DNA from: Fen731 sp964481885
Lineage (GTDB): Bacteria; Actinomycetota; Humimicrobiia; Humimicrobiales; Humimicrobiaceae
NCBI GenBank assembly: GCA_964481885.1
Contig: CAYZUS010000001.1
Coordinates: 62,001-126,000 of the forward strand
Direction of reading: 5' to 3'
DNA: 64,000 nucleotides
Shown here piece after piece: positions 1 to 7,384 of this stretch; position 1 is the stretch's first letter; each line of letters starts with the position of its first letter. The translations under genes and the position numbers were made by a program. The notes beneath the pieces were generated by a model. It saw nothing but the letters and a program-made list of their open reading frames with translations, ran no database searches and was not told where the DNA came from.

Positions 1-428
1 ATGCCAACAGGAACTATTCCAATGGACAGTATTTTTTTAAAATTGCCGGTAAGGATATCAAGGGTATTTACAAGGTCCGTTGAATCATTTATCCCGGGGC
101 AAAGAACGATCTGTATGTTTGTCCTGATATTGTTTTTATCAAGAATATAAAGGTTATCTATTGCACAGGCAGTATTTTTGTTGCCAAACAAAGTGTTTCT
201 GGTGTCCGGATTAAAGCTATGCACTGATACATGCAAAGGCTCTATTTTAAACTTTACAATGTTTTCAATATCTTTTTTTGAGAGATTGGTAAGAGTGATG
301 AAGTTGCCGTGAGAAAAAGACTCTATATAATCGTCATCTTTAATATACAGGGTCGGCCTTAAGTTTTCCGGAAGCTGAGCTATAAAGCAAAAAATACAAT
401 TGTTCTGACAGGATTTTATTTTACTCAA
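1..428 (-). CDS. radical SAM / DUF512-type Fe-S protein, 3' end off the window
   Basis: Partial: about 142 codons are visible and the rest runs off the left edge. The frame opens with TTG overlapping the ispH stop as TTGA, and an in-frame TAA lies two codons upstream, so no longer N-terminus is possible. Almost at once comes CQNNCIFCF (Cys 7, 11, 14), the CxxxCxxC cluster motif of the DUF512 radical SAM family, followed by LPENLRPTLYIKDDDY, NFITLTNLS, a VSVHSF strand and QIVLCPGIND, all typical of that family. Known members usually carry a PDZ-like domain before the cluster; here it is absent. The gene is translationally coupled to ispH. The function of the family is poorly defined. Family call is confident, exact role unknown. 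Confidence 0.82.
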   Translation of the reverse strand, partial: MSKIKSCQNNCIFCFIAQLPENLRPTLYIKDDDYIESFSHGNFITLTNLSKKDIENIVKFKIEPLHVSVHSFNPDTRNTLFGNKNTACAIDNLYILDKNNIRTNIQIVLCPGINDSTDLVNTLDILTGNFKKILSIGIVPVG

Positions 429-1273
429 AGTTTATCCAGAAATTCCTTTACATCTCTTATGTCTTCTCTGGGAGTTGACGCTCCCCCGCTAATGCCTGCC
501 TTTTTGGTATTTCCCAGCCAGCTGTTTTTAATTTCTTTATAGCTTTCAATATGGTGGGTGTTATTACAATACTGAGCAGATATTTGTGCAAGGTGAGCTG
601 TATTTGCACTGTTTTTCCCGCCGACGACAAACATGGTATCAACTTTTTTGGCAAGCTCTCTTGTAACCTCCTGCCTGTTTTCAGTAATAACGCAGATAGT
701 GTTTGCTATTAAAATCTCGTCAGCTTTATCCAGCAGCCCTGCAATAATTGCCTTGGCATTTTCCTTTATCTGTGTTGTCTGCATTATAACACCGATTTTT
801 TTGTGTTTTTTAAGGGTCTCAAGTTCTGAAGGAGTTTCAATAATGGTCAGGTTATCCTTGTCTGCGTGCTCCATTTCACTTAACACTTCCGGGTGTTTGC
901 TGTTACCGATAATAACAAGATGATAACCCCTGCCGGAAAGCATTTTTGCTTTTGACTGCGCTCTTTTTACGAATGGACAAGCAGTATCTACTATTTTTAC
1001 CCCCTTGGCCTTTATTTTTTTAATAAAATCGGGAGACATGCCGTGAGATCTTACAATAAATACGCTGCCGGGTTCGATCTGCTCTTCATTTTCTACAAGA
1101 AGCAAGCCCTTTGTTTTTAAATCATCTATAACGCCGTGGTTATGTATTATCTGACCTATTGAGTATACTTTTATGTTTTTGTCTTTATATTTTCTAAGGG
1201 TCGTTTCGGTGATCTTTAACGCCCTCTTGACTCCGAAACAATATCCTGCCGACCCCGCTATCTCAACCTGCAT
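425..1273 (-). CDS. ispH: 4-hydroxy-3-methylbut-2-enyl diphosphate reductase IspH (LytB)
   Basis: Last enzyme of the MEP isoprenoid pathway: a [4Fe-4S] protein that reduces HMBPP to IPP and DMAPP in the cytosol. At 282 residues it has the usual length. The three cluster cysteines are visible at C12 (GYCFGVKRAL), C99 (DTACPFVKR) and C194 (NTICVITENRQ). Substrate-binding H44 (HNHG), H77 (RSHGM) and H127 with E129 (KHPEV) are present, as are the GGKNSANT and GGASTPRED motifs. ATG start with GGAG 8 nt upstream. It follows plsC by 29 nt and overlaps the next radical SAM gene. It ends the tyrA-aroA-cmk-plsC-ispH operon. ispA, a prenyltransferase using its products, lies at 19805. Confidence 0.97.
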   Translation of the reverse strand: MQVEIAGSAGYCFGVKRALKITETTLRKYKDKNIKVYSIGQIIHNHGVIDDLKTKGLLLVENEEQIEPGSVFIVRSHGMSPDFIKKIKAKGVKIVDTACPFVKRAQSKAKMLSGRGYHLVIIGNSKHPEVLSEMEHADKDNLTIIETPSELETLKKHKKIGVIMQTTQIKENAKAIIAGLLDKADEILIANTICVITENRQEVTRELAKKVDTMFVVGGKNSANTAHLAQISAQYCNNTHHIESYKEIKNSWLGNTKKAGISGGASTPREDIRDVKEFLDKL

Positions 1274-1302
1274 TTTTTATCTCCGGTTTTATATTTATAT
1301 TT

Positions 1303-1980
1303 TCACTTCCCGCCTGCATCAGATTTAATCTTTTGATAAAGTATTTTTATCTCTTCCATTGTCTTAAGAGTAATAATTTCTGAGGCCTGTTTGCTTCCGT
1401 ATTGTTTGATAATTGCGGCCGTATCAATAGGCTTGCCGAAAGCAATTCTTATTTGAGGGAAAAACAGCCTTTTGTGAGGTTTTCTGATAATCATATTAGA
1501 GCCGGTTATTGCGACAGGAATCACCGGGCTGTCAGCCATTATTGAAATAAGACCTACTCCCTGGTGGCCCGCTCTCAGAACACCGTCTGTTGATCTCGTG
1601 CCCTCAGGGTAAAGCCCAATCATTTGCTCTGATTTCAGGATGGCAACAGAATTTCTTATGGCACTCCTGTCAAATGCTCCTCTGTTTACAGGATAAGCAT
1701 TAAACCATGTCACAACAGCTGTTACAAATTTATTGGTGAAAAGCTGGGTTTTGGCCATAAAACATATTTGTCTGTGTATACACGCATCTGTAAATACCGG
1801 GTCTATATAGCTTAAGTGGTTTGAGCATATAATCAGCCTTCCCTTAGAGGGAATATTTTCCCTGCCGTATACTTTCATCCTGAAAATAATTTTTAAAAGA
1901 ATGTATAAATTAAATCTTATGAAAGTATAGCAAGCAAAATATGCTTTTGAGTGCCTAATTTTTAAAACGTATTCTTTCAT
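1303..1980 (-). CDS. plsC: 1-acyl-sn-glycerol-3-phosphate acyltransferase PlsC
   Basis: Membrane-associated acyltransferase of phospholipid synthesis, converting lysophosphatidate to phosphatidate. The catalytic HxxxxD box is NHLSYIDP (H55, D60), followed by VNRG, the EGTRS motif at 126-130 and PVIPVAITGS. A hydrophobic stretch near residues 14-33 probably anchors it to the membrane. I place the start at ATG 1980, with AGGGA about 8 nt upstream; an upstream in-frame TTG at 2004 would lengthen it by eight residues. The start lies inside the cmk 3' end (26-nt overlap), so the two are coupled. A cmk-plsC-ispH order is common in Gram-positive lineages. Confidence 0.93.
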   Translation of the reverse strand: MKEYVLKIRHSKAYFACYTFIRFNLYILLKIIFRMKVYGRENIPSKGRLIICSNHLSYIDPVFTDACIHRQICFMAKTQLFTNKFVTAVVTWFNAYPVNRGAFDRSAIRNSVAILKSEQMIGLYPEGTRSTDGVLRAGHQGVGLISIMADSPVIPVAITGSNMIIRKPHKRLFFPQIRIAFGKPIDTAAIIKQYGSKQASEIITLKTMEEIKILYQKIKSDAGGK

Positions 1981-2692
1981 TATATATGTCCCTGATTTTT
2001 TCAAAAGTTTCTGCTATTGTTAAATTTGTATTGTCTATTTCCACTGCGTCCTGTGGGATGACAAGCGGGCTGTCGCTTCGCGAGCTGTCGATTAAATCCC
2101 GGGTGGAAATCTCTGTTTTTATATCTTTGGCATCAATATTCTGACCCTTCTGTATATTTTGCAGTTCCCTTCTTCTTACTCTCTGCTCTATGCCTGCGCT
2201 TAAATATATTTTTAACAGGGCATTTGGAAAGACAACACTGCCGGTATCTCTGCCTTCAAGCACTGCTCTGCCTGAATCTGCAAGCTCCCTTTGAAGACTT
2301 ACCAGATATCTTCTTATTCCTGAAAGTTTTGAGACAATTGATACAGCGGCGCCGACTTCGCTGCTCCTTATGTCATCTGAAACGTCCTTGCCATTTAGCT
2401 TTACAATTGTATATTGCGATTCGTCCCTTGGATTACTTTCCAATTCTATTTTGGATTTTTGGGCAAGGTTTAATATGGAAGGTTCATCATCAGGTTCAAT
2501 GCCGTTCTGCAGCGCAAGCAGTGTCAGCGTCCTGTATGTCGCGCCTGTGTCGATATATTTAAGGCCAAGCTCTCTTGAAAGCATTTTTGCAACTGTGCTC
2601 TTTCCGCTGCCTGCCGGCCCGTCAATTGTTATTATATCAAGTTTGCCCAGGTTGTTTTTTTTTGATTCTTCCATTCTTATCGATTCTTCCAT
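1955..2692 (-). CDS. cmk: (d)CMP kinase
   Basis: Phosphorylates CMP and dCMP to the diphosphates. The P-loop is DGPAGSGKST, followed by KYIDTGATYRTLTLLAL (the NMP-binding region with the YR of cytidylate kinases), VLEGRDTGSVVFP, and IDSSRSDSPLVIP with the conserved SRxxxPL. Length about 245 residues is slightly long because of a charged N-terminal extension of about 20 residues before the first beta strand. The start is uncertain: ATG 2692 is chosen, while TTG 2704 (AGGA 9 nt upstream) and ATG 2674 are alternatives. It sits 99 nt downstream of aroA and overlaps plsC. In actinobacteria cmk follows rluB; here aroA and tyrA precede it, as in many Firmicutes. Confidence 0.95.
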   Translation of the reverse strand: MEESIRMEESKKNNLGKLDIITIDGPAGSGKSTVAKMLSRELGLKYIDTGATYRTLTLLALQNGIEPDDEPSILNLAQKSKIELESNPRDESQYTIVKLNGKDVSDDIRSSEVGAAVSIVSKLSGIRRYLVSLQRELADSGRAVLEGRDTGSVVFPNALLKIYLSAGIEQRVRRRELQNIQKGQNIDAKDIKTEISTRDLIDSSRSDSPLVIPQDAVEIDNTNLTIAETFEKIRDIYNERIRFKN

Positions 2693-2791
2693 CTTTTGTT
2701 CCAATCTGCTTGTTCCTAAAAAACCATATTCTCTGGCAATAAGGAAGGTTAATTACGCACTTTTAATATTTTTAAAATTGCTTTAAATATT

Positions 2792-4078
2792 TCAGCTAAC
2801 TGCTTTTTTAAGCTCATATTTAAAACCGGGAAAAGAAGTGTCTATGCATTCTGATCCCAGTACCTTTATGGAGGTTTCTGACTTAAGTCCAAGTATTGCA
2901 ACAGACATGGCCATTCTGTGGTCACCATAGCTCTCGTAGACCCCTTCATTTATCTTTAAATCAGGGTTTCCGTTAATTATAATGCCGTCTTCCATTTCTT
3001 CTATGCTGACTCCTGCTTTTTTAAACTGTGCGACTAAGCATGAAATCCTGTCACTTTCTTTGAATCTTAACTCTCTTGCGCCGGATATTACCGTTTTTCC
3101 TTCTGAAAATGCTGCTGCTGCACATAATACAGGAATTTCATCAATGATATTGGGAATAAACTCTTTATTTATACATACACTTTTTAAGGCACTGCTCCTG
3201 ACATTAATGTCAGCAATCTGCTCATTGTTTAGAATTCGGGTATTACTAATTTTTATATCAGCGCCCATGTTTTGTACTAGCTCAATAAAATAACTCCTTG
3301 TTGGGTTAATCCCGATATCTTTAATAACAATATTGGAATCACTTAATATAAGTGCAGCTACAATAAAATAAGCTGCGGAGGAAATGTCGCCGGGTACAAA
3401 AATATTTTGACCGGTTAATTTTTTACCGGGCGTTATTCTTGTATATTTTCCGTCATAGATAATATCAGCGCCAAAATACTCAAGCATCCTTTCAGTGTGA
3501 TCCCTGGAAATCTCAGGCTGATTTATTTCCGTTGTTCCCTCTGAAAACAATCCGGCAAGCGTAATGCAGGACTTTACCTGAGCGCTTGAAATGTTTATGT
3601 CAAAAATTCTGCCTTTGAGTTTGTTGTTTCCAATAATTATCAGGGGAGCTTTTGTATTGTTGTCCCTGCCGAAAATATTTGCTCCCATTTCAGACAGAGG
3701 TTTGAGTATCCTGCCCATTGGCCGCTTGTTAATTGAGCTGTCGCCACTCATAACTGAGTTGAAGTTTGCAGCTGAGAGCATGCCGGCCAGAAGCCTGATG
3801 GTAGTGCCGGAATTTCCTACATACAAAACATCGTCGGGCTCTTTGAAATTCTCAAGGCCACATCCGTATACAATAAGCGTATCATCAAGTCTTTCTGTTT
3901 TAATTCCCAGCCTGCCAAGAACAGAAAGAGTGTTTACGCAATCTTCTGAAAAGAGAAAATTTTTAATTGCAACTGTCTCATGTGTAATAGAAGATATTAT
4001 GGCACTTCTGTGTGATATTGACTTATCACCCGGAATCTTTATTTCGCCTTTAATTGAATGTGCGCCTGATATTTCCAT
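2792..4078 (-). CDS. aroA: 3-phosphoshikimate 1-carboxyvinyltransferase (EPSP synthase)
   Basis: Sixth step of the shikimate pathway: joins shikimate-3-phosphate and PEP to give EPSP. 428 residues, normal length. Diagnostic motifs are GDKSISHRS at 17-25, GNSGTTIRLLAG, NKRPMGRIL, ISSAQVKSC, GDISSAAYF, LRFKESDRI and YGDHRMAMS. A methionine-free GNSGTT region with an Ile after TT is seen; I do not infer herbicide class from it. ATG start. It begins 5 nt after tyrA, so the two are co-transcribed, giving an aromatic amino-acid unit separate from the aroC-K-B-Q cluster at 23-26 kb. Confidence 0.98.
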   Translation of the reverse strand: MEISGAHSIKGEIKIPGDKSISHRSAIISSITHETVAIKNFLFSEDCVNTLSVLGRLGIKTERLDDTLIVYGCGLENFKEPDDVLYVGNSGTTIRLLAGMLSAANFNSVMSGDSSINKRPMGRILKPLSEMGANIFGRDNNTKAPLIIIGNNKLKGRIFDINISSAQVKSCITLAGLFSEGTTEINQPEISRDHTERMLEYFGADIIYDGKYTRITPGKKLTGQNIFVPGDISSAAYFIVAALILSDSNIVIKDIGINPTRSYFIELVQNMGADIKISNTRILNNEQIADINVRSSALKSVCINKEFIPNIIDEIPVLCAAAAFSEGKTVISGARELRFKESDRISCLVAQFKKAGVSIEEMEDGIIINGNPDLKINEGVYESYGDHRMAMSVAILGLKSETSIKVLGSECIDTSFPGFKYELKKAVS

Positions 4079-4083
4079 GATTC

Positions 4084-5205
4084 TTAATCACCGAGGATCT
4101 TTTTTATCCTGGCTTCATAACCTTTCTTTTCCAGTGCTTTTTTTGCTATTTCACCGGCGTTTTCGCCTTCAACTAGTATTTTAAGGATGCCGCCGCCCAC
4201 GAATTCTGTAGAATGAAAAATAGAAATGTCTTCGATGTTTATTCCGCTTGAGCTGATTGCAAGAGTAACATCAGAAAGAACACCTTTCTTGTCCGATATG
4301 GAAATCATAAGTTCATATAGTTTTGAAATATCTTTTTCAACATATTTGGGGAGATTTAGCCTGGCTTCTTTTGCCTCATTATAATGAGATTTGATATATT
4401 CAGTATCATTATTTTCAAGACTTTCCTTAAATTTTTGAAGATAAGCAATATATTTATCCATTGCTTTTATAATCTCTTTTTTGTTTTCGAACGTAATATC
4501 CTGCCACATTTTTGGGTTTGAAGCAGCAATTCTTGTCATGTCTCTGAATCCGCCTGCGCATAACTTAAATAAATTTTTAAGCTCAACCTGCTCATCATCA
4601 ACAAGTTTTACCAGGTTGGTTGACATTATGTGTGGCAGGTGGCTTATGAAAGCGACTACCTCATCATGTTCTTTTGGTGATATGGATACAACCTTTGCGC
4701 CTATTTTTGAAAGGAGAGAATGAAGTGAAACCAGGGATTCTGTTTTGGTATTGTCGGTAGGCGTAAGAATATAAAAAGCGTTTTTAAAAAGGTCGGGCCT
4801 TGCCGACAGCACACCTTCATTTTCTGAGCCGGCCATCGGATGTCCACCTATAAAAATACTGTCAGGCGGCAGCATTGCGCTGACTTCTTTGACAATATTT
4901 TCTTTGGCGCTTCCGACATCAGTTACAATCACACCTTTTTTAAGATATGGTTTTATTTCATTTATAACTTCTCTTATGTTGGAAATTGGAGTGGCAACAA
5001 TTACCAGATCAGCATTTTTGACGGCCTGTGAATAGTCTGATGCAATACTGTCAATTATATTTCTGTATTTGGCAATGCTCATAGCATCCTGAACTATGTC
5101 ATAACCTGTAACAATAATGTCTTTACTGACACTTTTTATAGACATTGCAAGCGATCCACCGATAAGGCCAAGACCTATTACTGCCACGTTCTGAATATTT
5201 TTCAT
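4084..5205 (-). CDS. tyrA: prephenate dehydrogenase with C-terminal ACT domain
   Basis: Converts prephenate to 4-hydroxyphenylpyruvate with NAD(P)+, the tyrosine branch after chorismate. 373 residues. An N-terminal Rossmann fold shows GLGLIGGSLA (11-20), then TDVGSAK, GGHPMAGSE and HDEVVAFISHLPHIMS with the catalytic His. A C-terminal ACT domain (about 300-373, MISISDKKGVLSDVTLAI) suggests feedback control by tyrosine. First gene of the tyrA-aroA-cmk-plsC-ispH operon, with a candidate promoter at 5251-5280. Prephenate is also, in the known TrhP pathway, a cofactor source for tRNA hydroxylation by U32 proteins such as the one at 32180. Confidence 0.96.
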   Translation of the reverse strand: MKNIQNVAVIGLGLIGGSLAMSIKSVSKDIIVTGYDIVQDAMSIAKYRNIIDSIASDYSQAVKNADLVIVATPISNIREVINEIKPYLKKGVIVTDVGSAKENIVKEVSAMLPPDSIFIGGHPMAGSENEGVLSARPDLFKNAFYILTPTDNTKTESLVSLHSLLSKIGAKVVSISPKEHDEVVAFISHLPHIMSTNLVKLVDDEQVELKNLFKLCAGGFRDMTRIAASNPKMWQDITFENKKEIIKAMDKYIAYLQKFKESLENNDTEYIKSHYNEAKEARLNLPKYVEKDISKLYELMISISDKKGVLSDVTLAISSSGINIEDISIFHSTEFVGGGILKILVEGENAGEIAKKALEKKGYEARIKKILGD

Positions 5206-5250
5206 AAATTTTACCCAAAATAACCAAATAATAAATAATTTTTATATTTT

Positions 5251-5280
5251 ACTATATTAACACTTCTTTTTTTATCACAA
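5251..5280 (-). promoter_or_regulatory. candidate promoter for the tyrA operon
   Basis: Read on the minus strand: TTGTGA (5280-5275), an 18-nt spacer, then TATAGT (5256-5251). This puts transcription start about 45 nt before the tyrA ATG at 5205. The -10 is 5/6 and the -35 4/6 to consensus. The rest of 5281-5588 is AT-rich and I see no gene in it. Confidence 0.42.
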
Positions 5281-5588
5281 TTTTTAAATATGTAAAGTCC
5301 TGTTGTTTAAAACAAATTAAAATAAATTTTTCTCTGTCATGTAATATTTTTTTATTATTTAAACAGTTAAAATATTTACTAACTGAAATTATCTCACCAA
5401 TATTGTTTGGTAATAACAAAAAATTATCCTTTAAGCGAAATCAACACTGGGAAATATTAAGAAATTCAAATAAATACCAAAGAAATACTGAAAAGTGATT
5501 AAAATACCCGATTATTTTCTAAAAAACTACTTAAAACGTTAAAAACCATTAGTTTATCCTGGATAATTTTAAAAATCAGTATTTCATA

Positions 5589-5617
5589 TTGACATTTTCA
5601 ACAGAATTTGCTATATT
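5589..5617 (+). promoter_or_regulatory. sigma70-type promoter of RNA copy A
   Basis: TTGACA at 5589-5594, a 17-nt spacer, TATATT at 5612-5617. The -35 is perfect and the -10 is 5/6. Predicted transcription start is near 5624. The same arrangement, with the same spacer and the same 14-nt distance to the conserved GAACAGGAGG, precedes copy B. Confidence 0.8.
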
Positions 5618-5623
5618 TATAGT

Positions 5624-5795
5624 GGTTTTAGAACAGGAGGCAAGTTTTTGGTGGGGATAGAAATTCCTGGCGAAAGTAAGGAAAAGTAAATTCTGGAACT
5701 GGAAAAACCCTGAGAAAAGTTCTAAGAGAAGCCCCGAGAGGTTTATTAACCTAAAGCAAATGGCTAAGGTGAAAGGTCACTCGGGGTATTTTTTT
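5624..5795 (+). ncRNA. structured small RNA candidate, copy A (about 172 nt)
   Basis: Unrecognised RNA with its own promoter and terminator, on the strand opposite to both neighbours. The 5' domain can be closed by TTAGAAC (5628-5634) pairing with GTTCTAA (5719-5725), and encloses a CAGGA/TCCTG hairpin (5634-5638 with 5665-5669). The 3' domain is a four-way junction closed by CCCCGAG (5732-5738) and CTCGGGG (5780-5786), with inner hairpins AGGTT-TATT-AACCT, AGC-AAATG-GCT and GTGA-AAGG-TCAC, then seven Ts. It shares a 43-nt identical block (5703-5745) with copy B, then one change in a hairpin loop, then 11 more identical bases. I could not match it to 6S, 4.5S, tmRNA, RNase P or a known riboswitch. 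No plus-strand gene follows, so a stand-alone RNA is more likely than a cis-regulator. Confidence 0.78.
5732..5795 (+). terminator. terminator formed by the 3' junction of RNA copy A
   Basis: The 7-bp stem CCCCGAG/CTCGGGG closes the 3' domain and is followed by TA and seven Ts (5789-5795). It is an unusual terminator: three small hairpins sit inside the closing stem instead of a simple loop. It has no U-tract in the minus direction, so it is one-way. Confidence 0.72.
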
Positions 5796-5914
5796 GCACT
5801 TAATTTGCTTCTAACTTCATTCTTTCATTTTGACTTAATTCTTTCATTTTTTTAACAAATAAATGCCAGTTTTAATGTTTCATGAAAAATATTAAAAATA
5901 TACCAAGAAAAGTC

Positions 5915-5943
5915 TTGACATATTTAGTGAAATTTGTTATATT
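5915..5943 (+). promoter_or_regulatory. sigma70-type promoter of RNA copy B
   Basis: TTGACA at 5915-5920, a 17-nt spacer, TATATT at 5938-5943. Predicted start near 5950. It lies 120 nt after the terminator of copy A, so the two RNAs are separate transcription units. Confidence 0.8.
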
Positions 5944-5949
5944 GAGAAT

Positions 5950-6121
5950 TACTTAAGAACAGGAGGCAACATTTTGGTTAAGGTAAGAAGTTCCTGACGA
6001 AAGGATGGAAGATTTTGATCTTTGAACCGAAAAAACCCTGAGAAAAGTTCTAAGAGAAGCCCCGAGAGGTTTAGTAACCTAAAGCGTTAGCTATGGTGGA
6101 CGATCACTCGGGGTATTTTTT
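5950..6121 (+). ncRNA. structured small RNA candidate, copy B (about 172 nt)
   Basis: Second copy, 326 nt downstream of copy A and of the same predicted length. GAACAGGAGGCAA (5957-5969) lies at the same distance from the -10 as in copy A. The AGAAC/GTTCT stem (5956-5960 with 6047-6051), the CAGGA/TCCTG hairpin and the 3' four-way junction (CCCCGAG 6060-6066, CTCGGGG 6107-6113) are all kept. The differences fit structure: the AGGTT hairpin loop is TAGT instead of TATT, the middle hairpin is AGC-GTTA-GCT, and the last stem has G-U in place of A-U. The segment between the 5' hairpin and the common block diverges, where this copy can form AAGAT-TTTG-ATCTT. Family unknown. Confidence 0.78.
6060..6121 (+). 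terminator. terminator formed by the 3' junction of RNA copy B
   Basis: CCCCGAG (6060-6066) pairs with CTCGGGG (6107-6113), followed by TA and six Ts to 6121. Same design as copy A. From here to the ltaE stop at 6297 I see only AT-rich sequence with no convincing gene. Confidence 0.72.
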
Positions 6122-6296
6122 GTGCCCAAATAAGTATATCGGAGCAATTTGCATGATTTTTGGAATTCTGCATAAGCACAGGATTTTCAACAAGTCTTTG
6201 CATTTATATTATATTTATAGTTTTCTTTAATAAACTTCCCTGCTTTTTTGAAACTGATGTTAATTATTTTTTTCTTTTTTTATGTAAATATACCTG

Positions 6297-7346
6297 TTAT
6301 GAATTTTCTTTTATGAATTTTTTAACTATTTCAAGCACATAATCGATTTTATCTTTTGTTATATAATAATGAGTAACAAACCTGAATTCATTATTACATC
6401 TTTCACTGATCCTGATCCTGTTGTTAAAAAGGTATTCCTTAAATAATTTCTCATTAAAAGACTGCTGAAATCCTGTTTTTTCTTTTAGTTTGAAAAAAAC
6501 CATATTTACATCCAATCGATTATTAAAAACTTCAAAAACATTGGTTTCTTCAAGAAGTTCTGCAAGATATTTTGCATTTTTATGGTCCTCATCAAGTCTT
6601 TTTGTCATTTTTTCAAGACTTATCAGGCAAGGAGCTGCAATATATCCCGTTTGTCTCATGCCGCCACCCATAAGTTTTCTGTTTTTTCGGGCAGCTTTAA
6701 TGAATTCTTTTTTACCTGCAAGGATTGAGCCAATAGGGGCACAAAGGCTTTTTGAAAAACAGACCATTACAGAATCGGCGCAATCTGCAATTTCTTTTGC
6801 GCTTGTATTTATCGCAGTTGCAGCATTAAAAATCCTGGCTCCATCAAGATGAACCGGGACATTAACTGATTTCGCGAAATCAAAAACATCCTGCATGTTT
6901 TTAAGTGGTACGATATTTCCATTTGAGTGAGGATTTTCCATGCAGATAAGTCCTGTTCTTGGATGGTGTATGTCTTCTGACCTGCAGAGTCTTTTTAGTT
7001 CACCTATATCGACTGTTCCGGATGTGCCGCTGAGAAATCTCAGCTGAACCCCTGCTATTACCGCAGAAGCACCTACTTCATGCATTATTACGTGGTTTTC
7101 TCCCTGAATTATAATCTCATCACCCCTTAACGTATGAGTAAGGATTGCAAGCTGGTTGCCAAATGTTCCGGATGGTACAAAAACAGCGGCCTCTTTACCT
7201 AGGATTTCTGAAGATATTTTCTCCAGCTTGTTTACTGTAGGGTCATCTCCGTAAACGTCATCCCCCGCTTCTGCATTTCTCATAGCGTCAAGCATCTCAT
7301 CAGTAGGCATTGTTACAGTGTCGCTTCTTAAGTCAATAAAATCCAT
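6297..7346 (-). CDS. ltaE: low-specificity L-threonine aldolase
   Basis: PLP enzyme cleaving L-threonine or L-allo-threonine to glycine and acetaldehyde. 349 residues, the family norm. Motifs: DLRSDTVTMPTDEM at the N-terminus, GDDVYGDDPTVNKLE, the PLP-ring His in ENHVIMHE, HLDGARIFNAA with D168, and CFSKSLCAPIGS, where K199 forms the PLP Schiff base. GGGMRQTGYIAAP follows. ATG start. It lies 38 nt downstream of rluB and is probably the last gene of trpS-scpA-scpB-rluB-ltaE. The substrate stereochemistry cannot be read from sequence. Confidence 0.95.
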   Translation of the reverse strand: MDFIDLRSDTVTMPTDEMLDAMRNAEAGDDVYGDDPTVNKLEKISSEILGKEAAVFVPSGTFGNQLAILTHTLRGDEIIIQGENHVIMHEVGASAVIAGVQLRFLSGTSGTVDIGELKRLCRSEDIHHPRTGLICMENPHSNGNIVPLKNMQDVFDFAKSVNVPVHLDGARIFNAATAINTSAKEIADCADSVMVCFSKSLCAPIGSILAGKKEFIKAARKNRKLMGGGMRQTGYIAAPCLISLEKMTKRLDEDHKNAKYLAELLEETNVFEVFNNRLDVNMVFFKLKEKTGFQQSFNEKLFKEYLFNNRIRISERCNNEFRFVTHYYITKDKIDYVLEIVKKFIKENS

Positions 7347-7384
7347 CTTATTTACACTCTCCCGGTTTATACTAATTGTTTGTT

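Noticed and set aside
5703..5725. CCCTGAGA in the RNA pair resembles part of a TPP riboswitch.
   Set aside because: The rest of the THI element is missing, no thiamine gene follows and both units terminate without a downstream gene.
5732..5786. tRNA-like cloverleaf because of the 7-bp closing stem and three arms.
   Set aside because: No TTCGA loop, no anticodon arm of proper size and no CCA; the arms are too short.
5624..6121. 6S RNA identity for the tandem RNAs, given their length near 180 nt.
   Set aside because: The 5' and 3' ends do not pair to form the long closing stem with a central bubble required for 6S RNA.
6160..6342. Plus-strand frame of 60 residues after the second RNA.
   Set aside because: Hydrophobic composition from AT-rich sequence, overlaps the ltaE 3' end, no ribosome-binding site.
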